Source: JBEBXQ01 sp040391535
Lineage (GTDB): Bacteria > Bacteroidota > Bacteroidia > Cytophagales > Spirosomataceae
Assembly: GCA_040391535.1 (NCBI GenBank)
Contig: JBEBXQ010000187.1
Coordinates: forward strand, 1 to 6,173
Direction: 5' to 3'
Length of the DNA: 6,173 bases
A program made the position numbers and the translations under genes. Positions 1 to 6,173 of this stretch are shown here, piece after piece (positions within the stretch are counted from its first letter, which is position 1; the number at the start of each line of letters is the position of its first letter). The notes beneath the pieces were generated by a model. It did not search any database. It was not told the origin of the DNA and worked only from the letters and a program-made list of their open reading frames with translations.

Positions 1-11
1 GTTATATATAT

Positions 12-217
12 TAACGTCAGTTCGGATTTAAGATCCTGTCACCGCTTCACAGTTAAATTAACGGTATTTCCTCTTTTCCTATAATCCTGTCAGTCCTTCG
101 TACTTAGAAATAACCACGAAGTGGTGGCATGATTATAGAAAGTGAAAGAAGATAACGCTTATAGAATCCGGAATGGGTGATATTATCAGATTATCAGCTT
201 GCCCTGAACTGACGTTA
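12..217. repeat. 206-bp segment bounded by 12-bp perfect inverted repeats
   Basis: TAACGTCAGTTC at 12-23 is the exact reverse complement of GAACTGACGTTA at 206-217. Inside lie a second, shorter inverted pair, CTATAATC (79-86) with GATTATAG (131-138), and a small hairpin ACCAC-GAA-GTGGT at 113-125. Nested inverted repeats around a gene-free core resemble a MITE-like element or an insertion-sequence remnant. No target-site duplication is visible just outside the arms (bases 1-11 against 218 onward), so the mobile interpretation is inference only. The arms could also be chance or part of an RNA structure. Confidence 0.4.
182..197. repeat. Tandem 8-bp direct repeat
   Basis: The unit ATTATCAG occurs twice head to tail with no spacer, just inside the right arm of the 12-bp inverted repeat. 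No function can be assigned; it may be a slippage product or a paired protein-binding half-site. Confidence 0.5.
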
Positions 218-265
218 TGCAAGCCCATTGCTTACCCACCCCTGCACCGCACGAACCATCCGCAC

Positions 266-281
266 CCCCTCCCGGGAGGGG
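266..281. repeat. 16-bp GC-rich perfect palindrome (REP-like)
   Basis: CCCCTCCCGGGAGGGG is a perfect self-complementary palindrome with 8-base arms centred on CCCGGG. It sits in a C-rich stretch (about 233-281). GC-rich palindromes of this kind in gene-free DNA are typical of REP-like dispersed repeats. It has no T-run after it, so it is not a normal intrinsic terminator. Whether it is repeated elsewhere in the genome cannot be seen here. Confidence 0.5.
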
Positions 282-377
282 ATTTTGACACTACTGCTTC
301 TTTGAGAATTTGTGATTGCTATGCTACATGCCGGAGAAGCGGTTGGCAAATTCCATTCATTGAAGGAGCGCGCCGCC

Positions 378-399
378 ACGCTGTACCCGAAGGGTGCGT
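378..399. repeat. Imperfect hairpin with GAA loop
   Basis: ACGC (378-381) pairs with GCGT (396-399), and ACCC (385-388) pairs with GGGT (392-395). The loop is GAA, and TGT (382-384) bulges on one side. The same GAA loop appears in the smaller hairpin at 113-125. It lies in the GC-rich part of the intergenic region and probably belongs to the same REP-like structure. Confidence 0.35.
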
Positions 400-424
400 T
401 GGGTAAAACCACTACATTGCAGTC

Positions 425-473
425 TAAAATGAACAATGCCCGTGAAAGACTTTCACGGGCATTGTTCATTTTA
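425..473 (-). terminator. Strong intrinsic terminator of the desaturase gene
   Basis: A perfect inverted repeat has 23-base arms at 425-447 and 451-473 around a 3-base centre (448-450). The core GCCCGTGAAAG is GC-rich, while the outer ends are A-rich on the left and T-rich on the right, giving a short U-run whichever way it is read. On the minus strand it starts 23 bases after the desaturase stop codon (497-499), the expected place for a terminator. Because it is symmetric it could also stop rightward transcription entering from the left. The palindrome creates short spurious open frames beginning MNNARE on both strands. Confidence 0.9.
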
Positions 474-496
474 TTATCGGAATGTGCGAAAAATGC

Positions 497-1288
497 TCAG
501 TTTTCCCGTTTTCTTACCTTGATAATGTTCATCTTATCGAGGAATTTTATAACCGGATAAGTAGGGTCAATTTCATACCATTTAGAGCCGAAATTCAATG
601 AATTCGGGCGTTTATGGTGGTTGTTCTGGAATAATTCTCCTAACATCAGGAAATCAAAGATCAGGGAATTTTTAGATTCGTCCTGATTGTCGAAATTCTG
701 ATAACCGTATTTGTGTCCGCTCCAGTTAACGATTGCTCCGTGGATAGGGCCCATCAGGAAATGAATCGGTAACAGGAAAAAGAACAGCCAGTGCATATCC
801 AGATAAATATAGGCAAGCACATAGAAAGTAATATATAATAAGCCCCATCCGAGACGAGACAACCAGGAATCACCTAACTTTTCTACGATAGGCCATACCG
901 GATAATTCCTTTCAAACGCTTTATCAACCTGATATTTACGATGTAAAACCGCATTGTAGATATCTTTTGTCTTCCACATCATTGTAAAAATGTTCTTGGT
1001 ATGATGGGGAGAATGAGGGTCTTTTTCTGTATCGCTGAATGCATGGTGCATGCGATGCAGGATTGCGTAAGCCCTGGGGCTTAAATAGGAAGAACCTTGC
1101 GATATATAGGTAAGCAAATAGAAAAATCTCTCCCAGAACTTATTCATAATGAACATTTTATGTGCTGAATAGCGATGGAGAAAGAATGTCTGACAAAAAA
1201 GGGACAGATACCAGTGTATGATGAAAACGCCTAAAACCCAATACATAAAATCAATGGAATTATTTTTTATATCTTTTAATAGTTCCAC
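497..1288 (-). CDS. Membrane fatty-acid desaturase (acyl-CoA/acyl-lipid desaturase family)
   Basis: This 263-residue protein is predicted to insert a cis double bond into fatty-acyl chains in the inner membrane, using a di-iron centre, O2 and an external electron donor. Histidine boxes are HRYSAH (residues 38-43), HRMHH (78-82) and QNNHH (221-225). The family's extra ligand region, NWSGH (188-192), is also present. DTEKDPHSP (86-94) and DPTYP (241-245) are typical of the OLE1/stearoyl-CoA desaturase-like group. Hydrophobic stretches near residues 14-35 and 148-183 fit membrane segments. The third box starts with Gln instead of the usual His. The start is GTG (1286-1288); an in-frame stop lies 11 codons upstream, with no ATG between. 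The next in-frame ATG is codon 15 (1244-1246), and neither start has a clear Shine-Dalgarno sequence. A terminator follows the gene, and it is separated from susCD, so it is probably monocistronic. Regiospecificity (delta-9 or other) cannot be read from sequence. Confidence 0.9.
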   Translation of the reverse strand: MELLKDIKNNSIDFMYWVLGVFIIHWYLSLFCQTFFLHRYSAHKMFIMNKFWERFFYLLTYISQGSSYLSPRAYAILHRMHHAFSDTEKDPHSPHHTKNIFTMMWKTKDIYNAVLHRKYQVDKAFERNYPVWPIVEKLGDSWLSRLGWGLLYITFYVLAYIYLDMHWLFFFLLPIHFLMGPIHGAIVNWSGHKYGYQNFDNQDESKNSLIFDFLMLGELFQNNHHKRPNSLNFGSKWYEIDPTYPVIKFLDKMNIIKVRKREN

Positions 1289-1539
1289 AAAAATAAGATA
1301 ATAAGTGACATATTATGATTTATATTCTATTTTTTCTATGGACAATTTATTGGAGTGTAATGGTTTGTATTTTCCTGGGTCGTATTTGGATTAAGAAGAA
1401 TAGAAAGTGAGTGAAAATGTAATCCTGAGTTTTTTTAAGGTAATATGCATATAAGCGCGTGCTTTTTTCATTTTTAACATCTTTGTAAATCTGAATAAAC
1501 GACTGAAATTCAGATTTATATTTATAAAAAATGCCTTTA
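1289..1539 (-). promoter_or_regulatory. AT-rich leader/promoter region of the desaturase
   Basis: These 251 bases lie between the susD terminator and the desaturase start, so a promoter must lie here if the desaturase is transcribed on its own. I see no clean Bacteroidota promoter (TTTG near -33 with TAnnTTTG near -7). The nearest look-alikes on the minus strand, TACATTTT and TAAATTG, are each one base off and lack a partner box. No credible gene is present; the one minus-strand frame here begins inside the terminator hairpin. The notable element is the inverted repeat at 1486-1518. Confidence 0.45.
1486..1518. promoter_or_regulatory. 11-bp perfect inverted repeat, possible operator
   Basis: TAAATCTGAAT (1486-1496) and ATTCAGATTTA (1508-1518) are exact reverse complements separated by 11 bases. 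The half-site centres are 22 bp apart, about two helical turns, so a dimeric regulator could bind both on one DNA face. It lies about 200 bases upstream of the desaturase and about 20 bases beyond the susD terminator. Being AT-rich with an 11-base loop and no T-run, it makes a poor terminator. The regulator, if any, is unknown; a leader RNA hairpin is the alternative. Confidence 0.4.
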
Positions 1540-1582
1540 TATAAAAATAAGGTTGTCAATCACTGACAACCTTATTTTTATA
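1540..1582 (-). terminator. Intrinsic terminator after susCD, symmetric
   Basis: A perfect inverted repeat has 19-base arms (1540-1558 and 1564-1582) around the loop ATCAC. The GC-richer core GGTTGTCA/TGACAACC is flanked outside by A-rich and T-rich runs, so the transcript ends in a U-run in either direction. It begins 38 bases after the susD stop codon on the minus strand. It should insulate the desaturase from susCD transcription. Confidence 0.88.
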
Positions 1583-1620
1583 CTAAACCGGAAAAATGAT
1601 CCGGGAAACGATACTGATTA

Positions 1621-3117
1621 TTACTTCAATAACCACATTAATGTATTTCTGGTGTCTTCACCAAAAGCACTGATTGCTTTATCATATTGTTCTCTGTTCA
1701 GATTACGCTCCCCGTCAGGATAGATATAGCGATAGGGGATGTTTCGTTGATTGGCTACAGGACCGATTAATGCATTGAATCCTAAGACATCATTCGTTCT
1801 TCTGTAATCAAACCAGCCTTCAGAACCTTTAATGAATAAAGCCATCCATTTCTGACCTATCAGCTGTTTTAAAGTGCCATCATATTTTACTAACGGATCA
1901 GCGATATAAGCAGTTTCTCCGGCCTCAACTCCCCAATACTCTAAACTGGCCCCGATTCCTTTATAGTACAATGTTTCTGCGGTTTCATTATTTACGGTGA
2001 CCCCTTTTTGCTGAACAACTTCGGCAAGTATAAAACAGATCTCAGTATAAGTCAGCAGCGTTGCCTTTACCATTGGATGTGCATCCTGATAGAATAACTC
2101 GGTATTCAGAGTGGAAATAAAGTCTGCTCCGCCATTATATTCATAAGGAGTACTAATGGAGTTAGGTACACCTACGTACGGGTTATGATCGACTGTTGCA
2201 TTTTTCGGATCTCCTTTAACGGGCGCAATCAATATAGGTAAACGCGGGTCATTTCTTGACACAAGAAAGTCTACCACTTCTTTGCTCGGTTTACGTTTAA
2301 TAAATTCGGCAAATGGGTCAGTAAGCATCCCGCCACCACCTGTCGGGCCGCCCGGCCATTTATTCGTAGTGCTTAAATAGGGGATCTCGGCATTATCATC
2401 ATTACTTGTGAAAATCGGATACTTCACCGGATCATTGACAATCTCCTGAATTTCAGCAATCGCCTGAGGATAATTTTTAGAAGCACGCAATAATAAGCGC
2501 AAGCGCAAAGAATTGGCAAATTTTCTCCATTTCAGGGTACTTCCTCCATACAGAATATCTGCTGATGCATCAATTGATAAAGAGGTGTTCTGCAATAGGG
2601 TGTTGGCCTCTTTAAGGGTTGCCAGTAAATCTGTATAAACTGCGGATTGCTGATCGTAGGCAGGATAAATAACCTGGTTATCCTTTGATTGAAGGGCGTC
2701 TGAATAAGGAATATCGCCGTATAGATCGGTGATATAAGCAAAATTAAAAGCGCCTAAAATCTTTGATAAAGCTACATACTGCTCCTTATTCTGTTCCGCG
2801 GCCAGTGTAGTCAGTTCCTTATTGGCAGATAGTCTGTAATAATGACTGTCCCAGCTTTTGGGAGACCATCCGAAATTATCATTTCCTTCATTTCTGACCA
2901 TCGTGATATAACGGCCGGCTGAGGCAGGTTCGTCCATATATGATTCTTTCTGATAGTCATATGCCGTAGATAAAATGACTTTTGTCAAAAAGAAGATTTC
3001 ATTTGTCGATTCTGCCGCATTGGGATTCTTATTGATCTCATCGAAATCAGCAGTACAGGAACTTACTGCCAGAAGAGCAGACAGTCCTATAGATGACATT
3101 AATTTATTATATTTCAT
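1621..3117 (-). CDS. SusD/RagB-like surface lipoprotein (SusD-like_2 type)
   Basis: This 498-residue protein is the predicted lipid-anchored ligand-binding lid of a SusCD importer on the outer face of the outer membrane. A type II signal peptide is clear: MKYNK, a hydrophobic stretch, then lipobox VSSC with Cys21. Acidic residues soon after it (TADFDE) fit the surface-export signal of Bacteroidota lipoproteins. Family landmarks in order are DEINKNPN (26-33), DLYGDIPYSDAL (131-142), the helix around LKWRKFANSLRLRLL (195-209), DPRLP (290-294), TYTEICFILAE (356-366), GWFDYRRTN (434-442) and IYPDGERNLN (465-474). Length is normal for the family and the frame is intact. A glycine-rich loop, GGPTGGGG (256-263), is of unknown role. 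The ATG at 3115-3117 gives the full signal peptide; AAGAGA lies a few bases upstream as a weak ribosome site. It starts 11 bases after the susC stop, so the two are cotranscribed. The ligand cannot be inferred. Confidence 0.95.
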   Translation of the reverse strand: MKYNKLMSSIGLSALLAVSSCTADFDEINKNPNAAESTNEIFFLTKVILSTAYDYQKESYMDEPASAGRYITMVRNEGNDNFGWSPKSWDSHYYRLSANKELTTLAAEQNKEQYVALSKILGAFNFAYITDLYGDIPYSDALQSKDNQVIYPAYDQQSAVYTDLLATLKEANTLLQNTSLSIDASADILYGGSTLKWRKFANSLRLRLLLRASKNYPQAIAEIQEIVNDPVKYPIFTSNDDNAEIPYLSTTNKWPGGPTGGGGMLTDPFAEFIKRKPSKEVVDFLVSRNDPRLPILIAPVKGDPKNATVDHNPYVGVPNSISTPYEYNGGADFISTLNTELFYQDAHPMVKATLLTYTEICFILAEVVQQKGVTVNNETAETLYYKGIGASLEYWGVEAGETAYIADPLVKYDGTLKQLIGQKWMALFIKGSEGWFDYRRTNDVLGFNALIGPVANQRNIPYRYIYPDGERNLNREQYDKAISAFGEDTRNTLMWLLK

Positions 3118-3128
3118 GATTGTCTCTT

Positions 3129-6100
3129 TTAAAAATTCAGACCAATTTTAAAACCATATGAACGGGTATTTGGTAAAGACCAGCTACCGACTCCCTGGGT
3201 AAATGTCCCGTTTGTAACCGCCATAGCTGTTTCCGGATCATAACCCTGATCTGCGGCAGTCCAGCTAAATAAGTTACGGGCTATCAAACCAATGGTTATG
3301 TTTGATAGAGGAAGTTTGCCCAAAAATTCACGTTTAAAAGTATAGTCAAGGGAGATTTCTCTCAATTTAACATAAGAAGCACTGAAAGTGGATCTTTCTG
3401 CAAAATCCCAATAATAAATACCGTAGTAATTCTCAGGGTCAGTTACAATTTCATTTTTTACAAAGTTTCCGTCATCACCCTGTATATAGCCGTCAACGAT
3501 CATACCATCTGTTCTGTTGTTTCCATTTCCATCTGTCCATGCTAGCCCTCCGGTTAATGGATCGCGACCAGGTACGGTAACTTCAGTTCTTCCGTCTGAT
3601 AATAAGTTTTTGGCAACGTAAGAATAAAATTGTCCACCTTTTCTCCAGTCAAGAAGAGCATTGAAAGTGAATCCTTTATAGCTGAATGTGTTGTTGAAAC
3701 CAATCATGAAATCAGGATTATAGTTACCTATTTTCTCAAAATCATTTAACCTTTGGTATTCACCTGCTTCATCAAGCCAGGGTTCTCCTTTGTGAGGGCC
3801 ATCGGGAATAACTTTCCATGTTCTGGCATACATATCACCCATCTGGTAGCCTTCGCGTGCGTAAAAGTCCACACCTTCTGCGCCGCCTAATGAAATCTGT
3901 GATACTCCGTCAATCAGTTTCACAATCTTATTTCTGTTACGGGTGAAAGTCACAGAGGTATTCCATCTGAAATCTCCATCGAATGGCGTTCCGTTCAGGG
4001 TTATTTCCACTCCTTTGTTATTGATCTGGCCCGCATTGATTGCGCGGGTTCCGTAACCCGAAGCAACAGTTGTTGGAATATTGATAATCTGGTTTTTAAT
4101 ATCCGTATTATACCATGTAAAATCCAGCCCGATTCTATTAGCAAGAAAACGCAGATCAACACCTAATTCTGTAGATGTGCTGATTTCAGGTTTCAACATA
4201 TTATTGGCAAGATTTGTCTGTAGATTGGCATAGTTCTGCGATCCCCATTCCGATAAAGTAACGGTATTGTATAAGCTGTATGGACCAACATCTGCACCCA
4301 CCTGAGAAACGTTTCCTCTTAACTTAACAAACGATAGCGTTCCGGACGGGCTCATATTTAGCATATCACTAATGACAGCACTGGCAGAAACCGATGGATA
4401 AAAATAGGAGTTGTGATCAGGATGGAGTGTACTGGACCAGTCATTACGGGCAGTTATATCTAAAAACGCATAATTCCGGAAAGACAGCTGTCCCATTCCA
4501 TATACACTGTTGATACGTTTCTGGCTACGATTGGCACTTGATAATGACTGTACTGTTCCTGCTACTGCGTTTCCAATACTGTAAATACCGGGCATCACCA
4601 ACTGATTTGTAGCAAGTGAACTGTTGTTAATGTTTTGTTCCATTCGGTTGGCACCACCTGAAATGGAAACAAACCAGTCCTTATCTATATTTTTTTTGTA
4701 GGTAATCAGAAAGTCAGTGTTCTGTTCAGTGAATGAGGAATTATTTATACCATAGGACCCTTTAGGGAAACCATTGGCACTGTAAGCCTTGCGGCTTTCT
4801 TTGATTTCACTATAATAGTCTAACCCTGTACGCCCCATTATGCTTAATTCAGGAGTAAGATCAATACTTAGTTGTACGTTCCCTGTCAGACGATTTCTTT
4901 TGAAGCCATTTAAGTTCTCATAAGCTACAAAATACGGATTGTCATTCCCTCCTGGTACCGGCGAATTCTGCTGAATGCCTTCTCTGTCCGTGACCCAGTA
5001 ATTCTTAAGTTTACTGACATCAATATTGGCTGGCATGGTATAAACAATATTATTCACACTTCCTCTGTTGAAGGTAGGTCGGTTGTCGCTGGAATTCAGT
5101 GTGTAAGCGACATTTGTATTTACCTTAATTTTAGGATTCAGCGAATATCCTGCAGCAAGCGCCAGGTTATGCCTTGTCAGATCTGTATTGGGTACAATCC
5201 CTTTATTTTTCAGATTGGTATACGACAATCTGAAACTTCCGTCCTTGTTCGCTCCGTTAACCGCAATATTATTGATTACCGTGGATCCGGTCTGGTAAAA
5301 GTCCTTTACACGATTGGGGTAAGAAACCCAATCCGTGGGAATCGGGTTTCCCTCATTATCAAGAGGGCTATCCCATTGCACTCTTTTAGTGCCATTATCC
5401 AGACGTGGTCCCCAGGAAGCATCAGAAATTACATCATCTGTACCTTCTCTGTCTCCCGACCCAAAAGTATTTTGAAATTTAGGGAACTGCCATGCCTTAT
5501 CAAACATCGCACTGGAATTGAAACTGGCTCCTAATCCCTTTTTTGTACTTTCTCCGGTTTTTGTGGTTATTAAAATAACACCATTGGCCGCTCTGCTACC
5601 ATATAGTGCCGCTGCTGCCGCTCCGCGTAATACTGAAATCGAAGCTACATCGTCCGGATTTATATCGGAAATAGGGTTACCATAATCAACAATCTGATTA
5701 TTGTTGCTGGTTGAACCCTGCGATCTTGAAACATTGCTTACTGAGTTATTAACAGGTACGCCATCCAATACGATCAGCGGTTGATTATCTCCTGTAAGCG
5801 ACCTTTGCCCTCTGATGGTAATAAATACACTAGATCCCGGATCTGGTGAAACGGCTCTTATATTTACCCCTGCAACTTTTCCTGAGAGACTGTTGACCAT
5901 GTTTGCGGATTTAACAGAATTAACTGATGATCCGTCAATTTGAGCTACGGAATAACCGAGTGCTTTTTCGCTTCTTTTGATACCCAATGCTGTAACGACA
6001 ACTTCATCAAGGGTTTCACTGCTTTCAATAAGCTTTATGTTAAAAACAGACTGGTTGTTAACATTTACTTCCTGAGAAGTATAACCAATGTAGGAAAATG

Positions 6101-6173
6101 TCAGAATCTGGCTTGATCCGTCACCTATTGAAAGAGAGAATTGCCCATTTGTATCTGTTGTTGTTCCGGTGGT
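3129..6173 (-). CDS. SusC/RagA-like TonB-dependent outer-membrane transporter, 5' partial
   Basis: The protein is predicted to be the 22-strand barrel that imports a ligand handed over by the SusD partner, powered by TonB-ExbBD. The frame is open to the right edge, giving 1014 visible residues; the true start, signal peptide and probably 50-100 residues lie outside. Residues 1-52 are the end of the carboxypeptidase-regulatory-like domain (TDTNGQFSLSI, LTFSYIGYTSQEV). The SusC signature ETLDEVVVTALGIKRSEKA follows from residue 53. The plug domain spans about 75-205, with VLDGVPVN (135-142) and LRGAAAAALYGSRAANG (182-198). The rest is barrel, including NPDFMIGFNNTFSYKGF (819-835), YVKLREISLDYTF (934-946) and the C-terminal strand GFKIGLNF ending in Phe, as expected for Bam-dependent insertion. 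The TTG at 5985-5987 is internal, not the start, because it codes for Leu inside the signature. No frameshift is seen. No STN domain or anti-sigma contact can be judged because the N-terminus is missing. The substrate is unknown. Confidence 0.96.
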   Translation of the reverse strand, partial: TTGTTTDTNGQFSLSIGDGSSQILTFSYIGYTSQEVNVNNQSVFNIKLIESSETLDEVVVTALGIKRSEKALGYSVAQIDGSSVNSVKSANMVNSLSGKVAGVNIRAVSPDPGSSVFITIRGQRSLTGDNQPLIVLDGVPVNNSVSNVSRSQGSTSNNNQIVDYGNPISDINPDDVASISVLRGAAAAALYGSRAANGVILITTKTGESTKKGLGASFNSSAMFDKAWQFPKFQNTFGSGDREGTDDVISDASWGPRLDNGTKRVQWDSPLDNEGNPIPTDWVSYPNRVKDFYQTGSTVINNIAVNGANKDGSFRLSYTNLKNKGIVPNTDLTRHNLALAAGYSLNPKIKVNTNVAYTLNSSDNRPTFNRGSVNNIVYTMPANIDVSKLKNYWVTDREGIQQNSPVPGGNDNPYFVAYENLNGFKRNRLTGNVQLSIDLTPELSIMGRTGLDYYSEIKESRKAYSANGFPKGSYGINNSSFTEQNTDFLITYKKNIDKDWFVSISGGANRMEQNINNSSLATNQLVMPGIYSIGNAVAGTVQSLSSANRSQKRINSVYGMGQLSFRNYAFLDITARNDWSSTLHPDHNSYFYPSVSASAVISDMLNMSPSGTLSFVKLRGNVSQVGADVGPYSLYNTVTLSEWGSQNYANLQTNLANNMLKPEISTSTELGVDLRFLANRIGLDFTWYNTDIKNQIINIPTTVASGYGTRAINAGQINNKGVEITLNGTPFDGDFRWNTSVTFTRNRNKIVKLIDGVSQISLGGAEGVDFYAREGYQMGDMYARTWKVIPDGPHKGEPWLDEAGEYQRLNDFEKIGNYNPDFMIGFNNTFSYKGFTFNALLDWRKGGQFYSYVAKNLLSDGRTEVTVPGRDPLTGGLAWTDGNGNNRTDGMIVDGYIQGDDGNFVKNEIVTDPENYYGIYYWDFAERSTFSASYVKLREISLDYTFKREFLGKLPLSNITIGLIARNLFSWTAADQGYDPETAMAVTNGTFTQGVGSWSLPNTRSYGFKIGLNF

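Larger units (their letters stand above)
1..424. other. Non-coding, structured, partly GC-rich intergenic region
   Basis: No credible gene is seen here. The open frames present are short, overlap one another on both strands, and match no family I recognise; two of them run into the terminator hairpin at 425-473. By hand count, GC is about 63% at 241-300 and 60% at 361-420, against 42% at 301-360 and about 28% in the other intergenic gap (1321-1380). The segment contains several inverted repeats, listed separately, and a 9-bp direct repeat ATCCTGTCA at 33-41 and 84-92. This pattern suits a dispersed non-coding repeat or a decayed mobile element. The 3' tail of a gene lying to the left of the window cannot be excluded for the first ~80 bases. 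Confidence 0.55.

Noticed and set aside
173..406. Plus-strand open frame of 77 codons in the left intergenic region
   Set aside because: No recognisable domain, no ribosome site, overlaps other frames on both strands, and is rich in Pro/Cys/Arg from the GC-rich repeat-like DNA it crosses.
215..469. Minus-strand open frame of 84 codons beginning MNNARE
   Set aside because: Its start codon lies inside the terminator hairpin and its first 15 codons are simply the palindrome read through; no family features.
1..496. CRISPR array or tRNA gene in the left intergenic region
   Set aside because: The repeats are few, short and irregularly spaced, unlike a CRISPR array; no cloverleaf or terminal CCA could be traced.
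312..560. Plus-strand open frame of 82 codons containing MNNARERLSRALFIL
   Set aside because: It runs through the same palindrome from the other side and then antisense into the well-supported desaturase gene.
1347..1559. Minus-strand open frame of 70 codons between susD and the desaturase
   Set aside because: It begins with TTG inside the susD terminator, and its Lys/Tyr/Phe/Ile-rich composition is what AT-rich spacer gives; no domain or ribosome site.
2532..2741. Minus-strand open frame of 69 codons inside susD
   Set aside because: It lies wholly within the susD coding sequence in another frame and has no independent support.
5169..5534. Plus-strand open frame of 121 codons
   Set aside because: It is antisense to the conserved plug and barrel region of the SusC gene, so it is a shadow of that gene.

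Overview
The window comes from a member of the Bacteroidota, probably the Sphingobacteriaceae or a relative (genus inferred, not proven). The main evidence is a SusC/SusD outer-membrane uptake pair, a system essentially restricted to this phylum, together with AT-rich intergenic DNA and weak Shine-Dalgarno signals. All three genes lie on the minus strand, so transcription runs from right to left.

Layout from right to left: (1) 6173-3129, a SusC-like TonB-dependent transporter whose 5' end lies outside the window; its reading frame is open to the last base. (2) 3117-1621, its SusD-like surface lipoprotein partner, 11 bases downstream and almost certainly in the same operon. (3) 1582-1540, a perfect 19-bp stem with T-rich flanks on both sides, which ends the susCD transcript. 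(4) 1539-1289, an AT-rich leader without a credible gene; it carries an 11-bp inverted repeat at 1486-1518. (5) 1288-497, an integral-membrane fatty-acid desaturase with a GTG start and a QNNHH third histidine box. (6) 473-425, a very strong 23-bp-stem terminator. (7) 424-1, non-coding DNA that is partly much more GC-rich than the genes and holds several palindromes and a 12-bp inverted-repeat pair. It looks like a REP-like or degenerate mobile element rather than coding sequence.

How the genes relate: SusC and SusD should form one 'pedal-bin' importer at the outer membrane. SusD is the lipid-anchored lid that captures the ligand, and SusC is the TonB-driven barrel. No glycoside hydrolase, polysaccharide lyase, sulfatase, peptidase or regulator is visible, so the substrate cannot be assigned. 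The desaturase is separated from susCD by a terminator and 332 bp, so it is probably an independent unit that adjusts membrane lipid unsaturation.

I found no convincing evidence of a new multi-gene system. The observations most worth checking are the inverted repeat upstream of the desaturase, the variant histidine box, and the structured GC-rich intergenic segment at the left end.
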